From: Silvibacterium acidisoli
Lineage (GTDB): Bacteria > Acidobacteriota > Terriglobia > Terriglobales > Acidobacteriaceae
Reading direction: 5' to 3'
Assembly (NCBI GenBank): GCA_022870745.1
Contig: CP085323.1
Coordinates: 2,852,001 to 2,916,000, forward strand
DNA length: 64,000 nucleotides
The stretch's first letter is position 1. Every line of letters starts with the position of its first letter. Positions 26,041 through 35,671 of this stretch are shown in pieces. The translations under genes were made by a program, and so were the position numbers. Below the pieces are notes generated by a model. That model was not told the origin of the DNA. It did no database searches and worked only from the letters and a program-made list of their open reading frames with translations.

Positions 26041-27198
26041 ATGCCAACGATCATTACCGCAGACCGCCTCATCAACTCCGGCCATTCGCTCGAACAGCCG
26101 GTGGTGGTGATCGAAGACGGCGTTATCACCCGCATCGGCACGCGCAAGGACATGGAAGTTCCTGCCGGTGAGCAACTGGATTTTCCCGGCGGCACACTGC
26201 TGCCGTCTTATTTCGACATCCATATCCACGGCAGCAAGAACCACGACGTGATGGAAGCGACACCGGAAACCTTTTCGACTATCGGCAATTTTCTTGCCGG
26301 ACATGGAGTCGGATCGTACCTGGCAACCACCGTCACCGCGCCCTGGGATGCGACCCTGCGCTCGCTCGAAGGCATGGCGAAGCTGATCGGCACAGAGATT
26401 GAAGGCGCGCGCCCTCTGGGCATTCACCTTGAAGGACCGTTTCTCTCGCCGCACCGCAAAGGCGCACACCCGGAAGACCTGCTGGTCATCCCCACTGTCG
26501 AAAAATTCAACGAGCTGTGGGAAGCTGCCGCGGGCCAGATTCGCCTGATGACCATCGCGCCCGAGCTGCCGAATGCGCTCGACGTGATCGCTCGCGCCAA
26601 GTCGCTGGGCGTACGCATCAGCATGGGGCATACCAACGCCGATACCGCCGAGGCAAAGGCTGGAGTGAAGGCTGGCGCGGATTCCGCGACGCATACCTTC
26701 AACGCCATGCGCCCTCTCGACCATCGCAACCCTGGCATCGTGGGCGAGGTGCTGACGAACGACGATCTTTACGCCGAGCTGATCTGTGATGGTCTGCATG
26801 TGGAACCGGAGTGCGTGCGCATTTACTGGCGCTCCAAGGGTGCCAAGCGCGCAATTCTCATCACTGACGCGATGGCTGCCGCAGGCATGCCCGATGGCCA
26901 TTACAAGCTGGGCCAGCTCGACGTGCAGGTGAAGGACGGCGTCTGCACGCTCGACGGCGATGCCCGGGTGCTTGCAGGCAGTGTGCTCACTCTCGATAAG
27001 GCAGTAAAGAACTTCGCGTCGTTTACCGGCGCAAAAATGGAAGACGTCGCGAACCTCGTCGGCCCGAACCCGGCGCGAATGACCGGCTTCGAAGACCGCA
27101 CAGGCGCACTGGCTGTCGGCCGTTCTGCCGATGTGACCGTGCTGAATGCCGCGAATGAGGTAGCCGCGACCATCCTGCGCGGGCAGCGGATTCACTGA
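26041..27198 (+). CDS. nagA: N-acetylglucosamine-6-phosphate deacetylase
   Basis: Deacetylates GlcNAc-6-P to glucosamine-6-P in amino-sugar and cell-wall recycling. 385 aa, amidohydrolase fold. Metal and active-site motifs: FDIHIHG, HLEGPFLSP, SMGHTNADT, ATHTFNAM, CDGLHV and the catalytic Asp in LITDAMAAAG. The C-terminal strand domain ends in ADVTVLNAANEV. A GAAGAG ribosome site precedes the ATG. No nagB or nagE is adjacent; the next gene is an MFS transporter 68 nt downstream on the same strand. Confidence 0.95.
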   Translation: MPTIITADRLINSGHSLEQPVVVIEDGVITRIGTRKDMEVPAGEQLDFPGGTLLPSYFDIHIHGSKNHDVMEATPETFSTIGNFLAGHGVGSYLATTVTAPWDATLRSLEGMAKLIGTEIEGARPLGIHLEGPFLSPHRKGAHPEDLLVIPTVEKFNELWEAAAGQIRLMTIAPELPNALDVIARAKSLGVRISMGHTNADTAEAKAGVKAGADSATHTFNAMRPLDHRNPGIVGEVLTNDDLYAELICDGLHVEPECVRIYWRSKGAKRAILITDAMAAAGMPDGHYKLGQLDVQVKDGVCTLDGDARVLAGSVLTLDKAVKNFASFTGAKMEDVANLVGPNPARMTGFEDRTGALAVGRSADVTVLNAANEVAATILRGQRIH

Positions 27199-27266
27199 AA
27201 ATTGGCGGAAATCGGTTATCCTTGAAGAAGTCCACTGTAAATTTCTGAACTTCTTTGAGGCGCCGC

Positions 27267-28442
27267 ATGCGTATTCCGCTTCTGGCTCTTGCTGTTTCTG
27301 CCTTCGGAATCGGCACGTCGGAATTCATCATCATGGGGCTGCTGCCGAACCTGGCGGACAGCTTCCACGTCAGCATCCCCAAGGCCGGCATGCTCGTTAC
27401 CGGCTACGCGCTCAGCGTGACGGTTGGCGCTCCCATTGTGGCCATCGCTACCGCGCGCATGGAGCGCAAGGCCGCGCTCCTGCTGCTGATGGGCATCTTC
27501 ACCCTAGGCAATCTAAGCTGCGCGCTTGCCCCCACCTACGGATTGCTGATGCTGGCGCGTGTGGTTACCGCGCTCTGCCATGGCGCATTCTTCGGCACCG
27601 GCAGTATCGTTGCGGTCAACCTGGTTCCGAAGAAGCAGCGGGCTCAGGCTATCGCGCTTATGTTCTCCGGGCTGACGCTCGCCAATGTTCTCGGAGTTCC
27701 CGCGGGAACGGCGCTCGGGCAGGCATTCGGCTGGCGCTCCGCCTTCTGGTCGATTGTTCCCATCGGCGTCATTGCTGCCCTGACGATCCTCTGGCTTGTC
27801 CCGAAACAACCCAAAGGCAGCAGCGAACTCATTCACGAGTTCCGCATCCTGCGCAAGCCGCAGGTGCTGCTGGTGCTGGCCATGAGCACCCTGTGCTCGG
27901 CCTCACTCTTCTGTGTCTTCACCTATGTCGCGCCCACGCTTGAGACGGTGACAAAGGTTTCTCCGCATGTGGTCACGATTGTCCTGCTGCTCTTCGGGCT
28001 TGGCATCACCGTCGGCAACCTGCTCGGCGGATGGCTGAGCGACTGGAAGCAGATGCCCTCGATCATCGGACTCATGGTCGTGCTGATCGGTCTGCTGGCG
28101 GCGCTTTACTTCGTCGAGCCGTACGCGATTCCGTCAATGGCGGGCATTCTGCTCTGGGGATTGGCGCAGTTTGCCGCAGGCTCTCCACTGCAGTCGCGCA
28201 TCGTCGAGCAGGCGCACGCCGCGCCCAATCTCGCTTCAACGCTAAACCAGGGTGCATTCAACTTCGGCAACGCAACCGGCGCTTCGCTCGGCGGTCTGCT
28301 GCTCACCGCCGGATATGGATATCGAGCACTGCCCTGGGCCAGTGCCGTGGTTACACTCGTAGCGCTGGTGCTGGCGGTGATTTCGCACAAGCTCGACCAT
28401 CGCGAATTGCGCGATGTGCAGACGACAGAGGTATTGGCCTAG
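27267..28442 (+). CDS. MFS transporter (AraJ/DHA1-like exporter)
   Basis: A 391-residue, 12-helix major facilitator. It starts RIPLLALAVSAFGIGTSEFIIMGLLPNLA, the signature N-terminus of the AraJ/YdhP/sugar-efflux DHA1 group (GTTEF..MGLLP). The MFS loop-2/3 signature is ARMERKAALLL and motif C resembles GLTLANVLGVPAGTALGQ. The ATG at 27267 is chosen because GAGG lies 6 nt before it; an in-frame TTG at 27255 overlaps that site. Probably exports a sugar or drug; the substrate cannot be told. Confidence 0.88.
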   Translation: MRIPLLALAVSAFGIGTSEFIIMGLLPNLADSFHVSIPKAGMLVTGYALSVTVGAPIVAIATARMERKAALLLLMGIFTLGNLSCALAPTYGLLMLARVVTALCHGAFFGTGSIVAVNLVPKKQRAQAIALMFSGLTLANVLGVPAGTALGQAFGWRSAFWSIVPIGVIAALTILWLVPKQPKGSSELIHEFRILRKPQVLLVLAMSTLCSASLFCVFTYVAPTLETVTKVSPHVVTIVLLLFGLGITVGNLLGGWLSDWKQMPSIIGLMVVLIGLLAALYFVEPYAIPSMAGILLWGLAQFAAGSPLQSRIVEQAHAAPNLASTLNQGAFNFGNATGASLGGLLLTAGYGYRALPWASAVVTLVALVLAVISHKLDHRELRDVQTTEVLA

Positions 28443-28494
28443 GCGGTTTCAAAATACCGCGAGAGTTGGCGACGTTTGGACAGCAAGAATCCTG

Positions 28495-28551
28495 GGCTTC
28501 AGCCCCTGAGGAACGGTGTCGTCGAGTGCGGTCACCTCAGCGGCTGAAGCC
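28495..28551. repeat. Palindromic intergenic repeat
   Basis: A 17-nt arm GGCTTCAGCCCCTGAGG (28495-28511) pairs with 28535-28551 with a single mismatch across a 23-nt spacer. Sits between the MFS gene and the convergent fucosidase gene. It has the look of a dispersed intergenic palindrome and no T-tract. Confidence 0.6.
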
Positions 28552-28594
28552 GCGGCCTGCCAGTTGCTCGAACTCTCAGAGATATCGCACCTGC

Positions 28595-30241
28595 CTAGAA
28601 GCTGATCCGGTACGCCGAGGCATACTTGCAGCCGGTATCTCCAGGCAGCTTGATATGCAGCCCGTCCGGCTTCTGCTCAAACGTTAAGGGCGCGCTCGAA
28701 CCGAGCAGTTCTACCGACTTAACAGGACTCGTCCCGGCAATGCCGCTGTGCAGCGATTGGATCGTCGCCTCCTCGCCCTTGGCACAAGTCATCTGGATGG
28801 CATAGAGCTTGCCGTCTTTCGTCGTGAAGCGGAAGTCCTGCGGCGTGTAGCCAGCGTTATCGGTGTCGTGGAAAGATCCCGACTGCACCTGCGTTGGGCC
28901 TTCGCCGAAGGTTGTCCACGGGCGCGTTCCGTAGATCGCTTCGCCGTTTACCTTCAGCCATCCGCCAACGGAGAGCAGCACCTGCTGCACCTCATCTGGA
29001 ATCGTGCCGTCAGAACGCGGTCCGATGTTCAGCAGCAGGTTGCCGTTCTTGCTGACCACATCGGCAAGCAACTGCACGACGAACTCCGGCGTCTTGAAGG
29101 TGTCGTTCTGAATGTATCCCCAGGACTTGTTGCTCACCGAAGTATCTGTCTGCCACACCTGCGGCAGAATGCCCTGCGCCTGTCCGCGTTCGATGTCGAA
29201 GACTCCCGAGTGCGGTGCCATGGCCGTGTACTTGTAATTGATGATGCCTATCGTGCCCCGCTTCGTGGATTCGTTGTAGTAGTACGCGGCGAAGTCGGCG
29301 AGATATGGACGAATCGAGGCCTGCCCGATCCACCAGTCGAAGTAGATGAGGTCGGGATGGTACTTGTCGACGATCTCCGACACGCGTGCCAGCCAGTCCT
29401 GGGCGTAGGCCGGGCTTACGTAAGTCCAGTCGGTGGAGAGAAGATCGCTGTTCTCGTAGCTGCGCGAGTGTGCAGGTCCATAAAATGCCGCGTACTTCGG
29501 ATCGTTTACGTCGGAAGGTTCCTTGCGGCCTTCATCGAGAAACCAATCGTGCTCGACGCGATGGAACGATGCGCCAAGGTGGAGACCTTCGGCGCGAACG
29601 GCGCTCGCCACTTCACCCGCGAGATCACGATGCGGCCCCATCTTCTTCGCTGTCCAGTCGGAGAGGTCGCTGTCGTACATCGCGAAGCCGTCGTGATGCT
29701 CGAAGACAGGAACAACATACCGTGCACCTGAATCTTTAAAAAGGCGTGCCCACGCCTGCGGATCGAACTTCTCGGCCTTGAACATCGGAATGAAGTCCTT
29801 GTAGCCGAACTTGTCGAGCGGTCCGTAGGTGCTCACCTGGTGCTTGTTGATGTCCGTGCCCTGCGTGTACATCTCGCGCGGATACCACTCGTTCCCGTAT
29901 GCCGGAACCGAGTAAAGCCCCCAGTGAATGAAGATTCCAAACTTGGCGTCGCGGTACCAGTCGGGCGCTTCGTATTTCGCAAGCGACTGCCAGTCCGTTG
30001 AGAACGGCCCGGCCTGTCCTTCTTTCCGCACCTCGCTCAGGATGGCGCGACGCTTTTCGTCGTACTTCGCGCTGGCCTTCTGCCATTCCTCATCGATCGC
30101 TGCGGCGCTCTTGCCTGAGGAAGGCGCATCGGGGCCGGCCTGCGCAAGCATCATGGCCGGCATGAGGCAGGAGGAAAGAGCCGTCAGCAGAGTCAGTCCT
30201 CGTACTGCGGCAGAGAAGCGGAAGGAAATTCGGTGTGCCAT
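28595..30241 (-). CDS. Alpha-L-fucosidase, GH29 (second copy, different subtype)
   Basis: Secreted fucosidase of 548 aa. An N-terminal export signal (LTLLTALSSCLMPAMMLAQA) precedes a helical linker (WQKASAKYDEKRRAILSEV). The GH29 domain then starts at WYRDAKFGIFIHWGLYSVPAYGNEWYPREMY. Substrate contacts EHHDGFAMYDSD and the predicted nucleophile Asp in LIYFDWWIG are present. GNLLLNIGPRSDGTIPDEVQ is the late signature. It is only loosely similar to the enzyme at 14994, and the longer active-site loops (KHQVSTYGPLDKFGYKDFI) suggest a different linkage preference. Confidence 0.93.
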   Translation of the reverse strand: MAHRISFRFSAAVRGLTLLTALSSCLMPAMMLAQAGPDAPSSGKSAAAIDEEWQKASAKYDEKRRAILSEVRKEGQAGPFSTDWQSLAKYEAPDWYRDAKFGIFIHWGLYSVPAYGNEWYPREMYTQGTDINKHQVSTYGPLDKFGYKDFIPMFKAEKFDPQAWARLFKDSGARYVVPVFEHHDGFAMYDSDLSDWTAKKMGPHRDLAGEVASAVRAEGLHLGASFHRVEHDWFLDEGRKEPSDVNDPKYAAFYGPAHSRSYENSDLLSTDWTYVSPAYAQDWLARVSEIVDKYHPDLIYFDWWIGQASIRPYLADFAAYYYNESTKRGTIGIINYKYTAMAPHSGVFDIERGQAQGILPQVWQTDTSVSNKSWGYIQNDTFKTPEFVVQLLADVVSKNGNLLLNIGPRSDGTIPDEVQQVLLSVGGWLKVNGEAIYGTRPWTTFGEGPTQVQSGSFHDTDNAGYTPQDFRFTTKDGKLYAIQMTCAKGEEATIQSLHSGIAGTSPVKSVELLGSSAPLTFEQKPDGLHIKLPGDTGCKYASAYRISF

Positions 30242-30271
30242 AGGATTGGCACGAGTGTATCCGAGGAAGGT

Positions 30272-30302
30272 GCAGGAGGCTACCGTATTGATAGCCTCCT
30301 GC
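30272..30302 (-). terminator. Hairpin downstream of the PAP2 gene
   Basis: An 11-bp perfect stem GCAGGAGGCTA / TAGCCTCCTGC with a 9-nt loop, 8 nt after the PAP2 stop codon. No T-tract. Confidence 0.55.
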
Positions 30303-30310
30303 GTTGAAAG

Positions 30311-31660
30311 CTACATGCCTGAAAGCTGTTTGGCGCGCCCTGCGGCGGCGTAGAGGTCGATCCGCGAATAGACGCCGAAGCCGGAGCCGTTGTCGAGGAA
30401 ACCGCCGCCGGGGCCTTCGGTTTCGGTGAGAATCTTGTCCGCCTGCTTGAGGGTCAGCGACGGGAAAGCGACGGTCAGCAGGTATCCGGCCTCGGGCGCC
30501 AGCTTGCCTACGTCTTCCTTCTTCTTGGCTTCCTTCACAAAGACAACTCCCAGATCGTAGGTCTGCGTGACGTTGTAGAAAGCCTGGTTCGCGGCAGCAT
30601 CGTGGAAGCGGCTGGAATCCTCCTGCGCACAGGCAGTCACTGGCTTGCCGCAGCGTGTCTCAAGCACCTTCGCCAGCTCCGTGCGCGCCTCGACTACTTC
30701 GGCGCGAAAGTCGGTGATTGCAGGAGCGCCCTTGATCGTCTGCCCCATATACAGGGGATCGTTCGCCAGCAGATGAGCCATGTCATACAGGGCAAGCGTT
30801 CTGCCGCCCAGCACATCCATCGCGTAATGCGCGCCAATGATGATGCGGTCATTGCCGAACTCTGCGCCGCGAGTCACCATCTGCTGGTAGCGCTGCGGAA
30901 CCAGCAGTGCGAGCAGCAGCGAACCGGTGTAGCCGTAGGTTGTGTGGCCGCTTGGATACGACGGGCTGTTCGTCAGGTCCATGAGCGGACCGTTGTTGTA
31001 CATGGCATTATCTACCGGTTTACCGGCGGCGTCCGTGCCGGTGATGCGGAGAACAGACGGTTCTGTCTGGAATGGCCTCGCATCGCCATATTTATCAGAG
31101 TCCGGAGCACCCGCCGGCTTGTTATAGGCCCGCCCAAACGGGTCCGGAACTCCGTGCATGTCCTTGAAGATCTGCGCTGCCTCGTCGGAAACAGGCTTTG
31201 TGCCATTTGTGGTGCCGTTCGCGAAGAAGTATTTTCCGGCGTTGGAGTTTTTTCCGGAGGTAGAGGCCGAGTAAGCGAGAAGCTCGATTACCTTTTGCGG
31301 AATCGCGTTCGCGTCCTGATTCTTATCCGTAGCGCTTGCAATGTAGGCCGCGCTCAGGCTGCTGCCCAGGCCTTCGGACAGATCCGCAAGTTTCGGCAGT
31401 GAAGAGATAGCGTCGCGCATCGACTGCTGCTGCTGCCCGGCAAGTGGATAGAGGGTAGGTTGATGGATGGTTCCCCTCTGGATCCCTCCGGTAACGTCGA
31501 GGTTTGCCTTGAGGGCGGCTTTGCCGGCATCGGTAGCCGACAGGGCTGAAACCGGAGCCAATCCTTTGAATGCCGCAAGATCCGTAGCTGTCTGCGCCGC
31601 TGCAGCGAAAACCATGGTCGAGCACAGCGCCGCCATGCCCAGAAATATTCTGCCTTTCAC
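30311..31660 (-). CDS. Secreted PAP2-superfamily (class A acid) phosphatase
   Basis: A 449-residue exported protein with signal peptide MKGRIFLGMAALCSTMVFAAAAQ. The acid phosphatase/vanadium haloperoxidase triad is visible: the K......RP-like segment KYGDARPF, then SYPSGHTTYGY and NDRIIIGAHYAMDVLGG. Probably dephosphorylates external phosphomonoesters. Downstream of the core, about 150 residues include two Cys (RCGKPVTACAQ) that may form a disulfide. The neighbouring TonB receptor is divergent. Confidence 0.85.
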   Translation of the reverse strand: MKGRIFLGMAALCSTMVFAAAAQTATDLAAFKGLAPVSALSATDAGKAALKANLDVTGGIQRGTIHQPTLYPLAGQQQQSMRDAISSLPKLADLSEGLGSSLSAAYIASATDKNQDANAIPQKVIELLAYSASTSGKNSNAGKYFFANGTTNGTKPVSDEAAQIFKDMHGVPDPFGRAYNKPAGAPDSDKYGDARPFQTEPSVLRITGTDAAGKPVDNAMYNNGPLMDLTNSPSYPSGHTTYGYTGSLLLALLVPQRYQQMVTRGAEFGNDRIIIGAHYAMDVLGGRTLALYDMAHLLANDPLYMGQTIKGAPAITDFRAEVVEARTELAKVLETRCGKPVTACAQEDSSRFHDAAANQAFYNVTQTYDLGVVFVKEAKKKEDVGKLAPEAGYLLTVAFPSLTLKQADKILTETEGPGGGFLDNGSGFGVYSRIDLYAAAGRAKQLSGM

Positions 31661-31882
31661 GATCCCTGATGCCTCCCGAAGCTTCTCTTCACAAATCTAG
31701 CAGTCCTCGACGTGCGCGGTGGGAGTCGTCACGAACTTGTCCGCCTTTCGTCACAGTCGGATGCGTCATTCGAGGATTCAGCACGTTTTTCAGGGCCATT
31801 TTGAAAAATTGATCTGCCGCCGTCAGCCAGTCCGGCTGCGCCGCGGATTCAGCCGCGATCTCAGACCGTAAGGGAGGCGTCC

Positions 31883-31912
31883 TTGACAACTCTTGTTCGC
31901 GAGGCATAAATT
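31883..31912 (+). promoter_or_regulatory. Candidate sigma-70 promoter for the TonB receptor gene
   Basis: A perfect -35 TTGACA (31883-31888) and a -10-like TAAATT (31907-31912) with an 18-nt spacer, or ATAAAT with 17. It would give a leader of about 140 nt before the receptor ATG. The rest of the 400-nt gap back to the PAP2 gene shows no gene. Confidence 0.45.
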
Positions 31913-31937
31913 TTGTCACGTTTGTATACGGATTCAT

Positions 31938-31956
31938 TTTGCGTCACGCACGCAAA
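31938..31956. promoter_or_regulatory. Candidate operator palindrome
   Basis: TTTGCGT-CACGC-ACGCAAA, a perfect 7+7 palindrome with a 5-nt centre. Located about 25 nt downstream of the candidate -10 of the receptor gene, where a repressor could block transcription. Confidence 0.35.
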
Positions 31957-32059
31957 GTATCTCCGAATGAGCATGTTGGCGGCACGCTTCAGCAGGTGCC
32001 AAAAAACTGGCGAGATGCATTCCTCGAGAAATGTATCCATTCTGAACCAGGAGTGAGTT

Positions 32060-35000
32060 ATGACTTTGTGGGGCAAAAGTGCGCGCAGGCAAATCAGCAG
32101 GCAAATTATCGGTGCGGCGGTATCGAGTCTCCTGCTTATCGTCTGCCTGATATTCGGCGCTGGAGATCTGTTTGCGCAGGTCGACCAGGGAACCATCACC
32201 GGAACCGTACAGGATCAGAGCGGCGCGGTCGTGCCGTCGGCGGATATCACGCTGACCAGCACCGACACCGGCCTGGTGCTGACCAGGAAGACGGACCAGA
32301 GCGGCGTTTACGTCTTCTCGCCGGTAAAGATCGGCAACTATACGGTCACCGCCGGCGCTGCCAACTTTCAGAAGGCGACGCTCGGCGGCATTGTGCTGAA
32401 CCTGAACCAGCGCCTCGAAGCGAACCTGACCCTGCAGCCGGGCAGCTCCACGCAGACGGTTACCGTGCAGGCGGACGCCGCGGAACTGCTGCAGACTGAG
32501 GACTCCTCGACCGGCCAGGTCGTCAGTGCGCAGACGATCAACAACACGCCGCTGAACGGACGCAACTACGTGTTCGTCGCCCAGCTGGCCTCCGGCGTTA
32601 CGCAGTCGAACGGCTCGCGCGGCCAGGGCAACGGCGACTTCAGCGCCAACGGTCTGCGTGCCGAGCAGAACAACTTCGTGCTCGACGGTGTCGATAACAA
32701 CTCGAACCTGATCGACTTCCTCAACGGCGCAACCTATGTCGTAAAGCCTCCGCCGGACGCTCTCGCCGAGTTCAAGGTACAGACCAGCAACTACACCGCC
32801 GAGCTTGGCCATTCTGCCGGCGCGGTGCTCAATGCCTCGATCAAGAGCGGCACCAACAAGCTCCATGGCAACCTGTGGGAGTACTGGCGCAACGACGCGC
32901 TCGATGCCAAGGACTACTTCGCGCTGACCAAGCCGGAGTTTCGCCAGAACCAGTTCGGTGGCACCATCGGTGGTCCGATCATCCCCAACAAGCTCTTCTT
33001 CTTCGGTGACGTGGAAGCGACGCGCATCATCTTCGGGAACACGGGCACTTACTCGGTTCCGACGCCGCTCATGCGGCAGGGCAATTTCAGCGAACTGCTC
33101 AGCCCCAGCCTCACTGGCAACAGCTCGCCTGTGACGCTTTATCAGCCGGGCTCTGACGGAACTGCGCTGCTTGCCTGCAACGGTCAGCAGAATGTTTACT
33201 GCGCCAACCAGATCAACTCGGTTGCGCAGAAGATCCTGAACATGTATCCGCAGCCGAATGCAAACGGCGGCAAGACCTACAACAACTACGTCATCAACAC
33301 GAACGACATCAACAACACCGTTAGCTGGGATGGCCGCCTCGATTGGAATGCATCGGCCAAAGATCAGGCCTTCTTCCGCATGAGCTCGTCGAACCTGCGC
33401 GGCGATTACCCGGCACCGTTTGGACCAGTGCTCGACGGCGGCGGTTACGGCTCCGACGGCCCGACCCAGAACATGGGTCAGAACTACGTCTTCAGCGAAA
33501 CGCACGTCTTCAATCCCGGCCTGATTAACGAATTCCGCTTCGGCTACAACTGGGCGCACGCGCAGTTCCTGCAGCAGAGCGCGAACACCAACGTTGCGGC
33601 CCAGGTTGGACTCGGCGGCATTCCGTTCCAGGCAAACAATGGCGGATTGCCTACGACGTCTATCTCCGGACTGAGCGGCTTCGGTTCACCCGGCTACTAT
33701 CCTTCGATCGAAGGCGAGAACGTCTTCCAGATCCTCGATAACGTCACGAAGGTGCTGGGCAACCACACGCTGAAAGCCGGCGTGAGCCTGCAGAGCATTC
33801 GCGTATCGGTGACGCAGCCGATCAATCCCCACGGCTCGTATAACTACGACGGCTTCTTCACGTCGAATCCGGCTGCAAACTTCACCGGTTACGGTGTAGC
33901 TGATTTCCTCGCCGACTCGATGTACAGCGCCGGTGTTTCGAACTACTTCGGCTTCCACGACGCGCACTGGTACTACTCCGGCTACTTCCAGGACGACTGG
34001 AAGGTTCTGCCGTCGCTCACGCTCAACCTTGGACTGCGCTACGACTACTACCAGCCGACCTATGAGCAGAACGACAACATGGCCTACTTCAACATCAATT
34101 CCATCAACGGGCCTGCTTCAGGATCGGCGCAGTACCTGCTGCCCAAGGGCGCGCGGAACACCCCACTGGCTCCTGCTTTCCTCAACCTGATCGCCCAGGA
34201 CAACATCAGCCTCAACTACAGCAACAACCGCTCGCTTGCTCTTGGACAGAAGACCAACTTTAGCCCGCGCGTAGGCTTCGCTTACAAGGCGACGCCGAAG
34301 CTCGTCGTTCGCGGCGGCTACGGCATCTTCTTCGGCGGACTCGAAAGCACCGGTGGTTCTCCGAATCCCTCGTACAACTATCCGTTTGCCTTCGCGTCGA
34401 ACTTCCCGTCGCCTGCATGCGCGAACGGAAGGTGCGCGACGAACGGCATCAGCCTGAACACCGGCTTTGCCGACGCCCTCGCAGTCGGACTGCAGAACTA
34501 TCTCTCGACGCCTTCACTGGTTGGTGGACAGCTCCAGACCAAGACGCCTTACACCGAGCAGTTCAACCTTTCGACGCAGTATGCTTTCAGCTCTACGCTC
34601 TCGCTGACGACTGCCTATGTCGCCAACGTGTCGCGCCACCTGCAGGCCCTGACAGACCAGAATGCTCCCGTCGGACTTGTCGGCCCCTCGGACAGCTCGC
34701 AGGCCATTCGCCCGTTCTCGAACTTCGGCGGCGCACAGTACGACCTCTACGAGGGTGTGGGCAGCTACAACTCACTGCAGGCGACGCTCGAGAAGCACGT
34801 CTCGAACGGCCTCCAGTTCACCGCTGCTTATACCTACTCGCATGCACTGGACGACACCGCAACTCCGCTTGACGGTGGCACCAACGACTTCCGCAATGCG
34901 AACCTGTATCCGATCGGGATCGAGTACACCACATCTGATTGGGATGTTCGCCATCGCTTCACCTTCTCCGGCGACTACCAGCTGCCCTTCGGCAAAGGCC

Positions 35001-35614
35001 AGCGCTTCCTCAACCAGGGCGGATTCCTCAACGAAGCGGTAGGCGGCTGGTCGACCGACCTGGTCTTCTACGCGCTCACCGGCAATCCCTTCACCGTTAC
35101 GCCTGACAACACCGGCGCAAACGGAGCAGGGCAGCGCCGCGCCATCCTGACCGGCGATGCCTTCGCGTCGGGCGGCTCGGCAGATGCCAGCAACCCCGGA
35201 ACTTCCTGCGCGACCTCTACCCGGAACGTCGACCACTGGTACAACCCCTGCGCCTTCGCCAATCCGCTTTCCGGTACGCTGATTCCGAACACGCAGACAG
35301 CCACGAACCCTGTGGGAACGCCCATCACCAATCCGTACCAGGCACTGGCCTACCTCGGAACCGCTCGCAACCAGGTCGCCGGTCCCGGCTACGAACGCAT
35401 CAACATGAGCGTCTTTAAGAACTTCGACACGATCCGCTCGCAGTACCTGCAGTTCCGTGCCGATATCTTCAACCTCTTCAACACCCCGGCATTCGGGCAA
35501 CCGAGTGTGGAAACCAACGCCAGCAGCGGCGGCCAGATTACGAGCACCCGCTCGCTGGGAAGCTTCACTCCCAACTCCCGCTTCCTGCAGGTCGCTCTGA
35601 AGTACTACTTCTAA
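32060..35614 (+). CDS. Oar-like TonB-dependent receptor with carboxypeptidase-regulatory domain
   Basis: Outer-membrane beta-barrel of 1184 aa. Signal segment VSSLLLIVCLIFGAGDLFAQ. A CarboxypepD-regulatory-like (Cna-B) domain follows (GTITGTVQDQSGAVVPSADITLTSTDTG). A plug domain comes next (TINNTPLNGRNYVFVAQLASGV, DGVDNNSNLIDF). The barrel ends in an aromatic residue (FLQVALKYYF), as needed for BAM recognition. AGGAG lies 7 nt before the ATG. This family is massively expanded in Acidobacteria and is thought to import oligosaccharides. The downstream galactosidase supports a carbohydrate ligand. Confidence 0.92.
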   Translation: MTLWGKSARRQISRQIIGAAVSSLLLIVCLIFGAGDLFAQVDQGTITGTVQDQSGAVVPSADITLTSTDTGLVLTRKTDQSGVYVFSPVKIGNYTVTAGAANFQKATLGGIVLNLNQRLEANLTLQPGSSTQTVTVQADAAELLQTEDSSTGQVVSAQTINNTPLNGRNYVFVAQLASGVTQSNGSRGQGNGDFSANGLRAEQNNFVLDGVDNNSNLIDFLNGATYVVKPPPDALAEFKVQTSNYTAELGHSAGAVLNASIKSGTNKLHGNLWEYWRNDALDAKDYFALTKPEFRQNQFGGTIGGPIIPNKLFFFGDVEATRIIFGNTGTYSVPTPLMRQGNFSELLSPSLTGNSSPVTLYQPGSDGTALLACNGQQNVYCANQINSVAQKILNMYPQPNANGGKTYNNYVINTNDINNTVSWDGRLDWNASAKDQAFFRMSSSNLRGDYPAPFGPVLDGGGYGSDGPTQNMGQNYVFSETHVFNPGLINEFRFGYNWAHAQFLQQSANTNVAAQVGLGGIPFQANNGGLPTTSISGLSGFGSPGYYPSIEGENVFQILDNVTKVLGNHTLKAGVSLQSIRVSVTQPINPHGSYNYDGFFTSNPAANFTGYGVADFLADSMYSAGVSNYFGFHDAHWYYSGYFQDDWKVLPSLTLNLGLRYDYYQPTYEQNDNMAYFNINSINGPASGSAQYLLPKGARNTPLAPAFLNLIAQDNISLNYSNNRSLALGQKTNFSPRVGFAYKATPKLVVRGGYGIFFGGLESTGGSPNPSYNYPFAFASNFPSPACANGRCATNGISLNTGFADALAVGLQNYLSTPSLVGGQLQTKTPYTEQFNLSTQYAFSSTLSLTTAYVANVSRHLQALTDQNAPVGLVGPSDSSQAIRPFSNFGGAQYDLYEGVGSYNSLQATLEKHVSNGLQFTAAYTYSHALDDTATPLDGGTNDFRNANLYPIGIEYTTSDWDVRHRFTFSGDYQLPFGKGQRFLNQGGFLNEAVGGWSTDLVFYALTGNPFTVTPDNTGANGAGQRRAILTGDAFASGGSADASNPGTSCATSTRNVDHWYNPCAFANPLSGTLIPNTQTATNPVGTPITNPYQALAYLGTARNQVAGPGYERINMSVFKNFDTIRSQYLQFRADIFNLFNTPAFGQPSVETNASSGGQITSTRSLGSFTPNSRFLQVALKYYF

Positions 35615-35616
35615 GC

Positions 35617-35654
35617 GCAATGAGGGACGCCCACGCGGCGTCCCTCATTGCTTT
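35617..35654 (+). terminator. Hairpin between receptor and galactosidase genes
   Basis: A 15-bp perfect stem GCAATGAGGGACGCC (35617-35631) / 35637-35651, loop CACGC, followed by TTTGCTC. It starts 3 nt after the receptor stop and ends 20 nt before the next ATG. It may be a terminator with read-through that lowers expression of the downstream enzyme. Confidence 0.7.
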
Positions 35655-35671
35655 GCTCTCTGGAGATTCTT

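Noticed and set aside
28031-28687. A 218-codon + strand frame overlapping the MFS gene end
   Set aside because: Arg/Ala-rich, out of frame with the transporter, and running across an intergenic palindrome.
31689-31937. An 82-codon minus-strand frame in the receptor upstream region
   Set aside because: No Shine-Dalgarno, no domain and low conservation appeal. The region carries promoter-like elements instead.
31934-33559. A 541-codon frame antisense to the TonB receptor
   Set aside because: An Arg/Val/Ala-rich shadow of a well-supported gene, with no ribosome site or domain.
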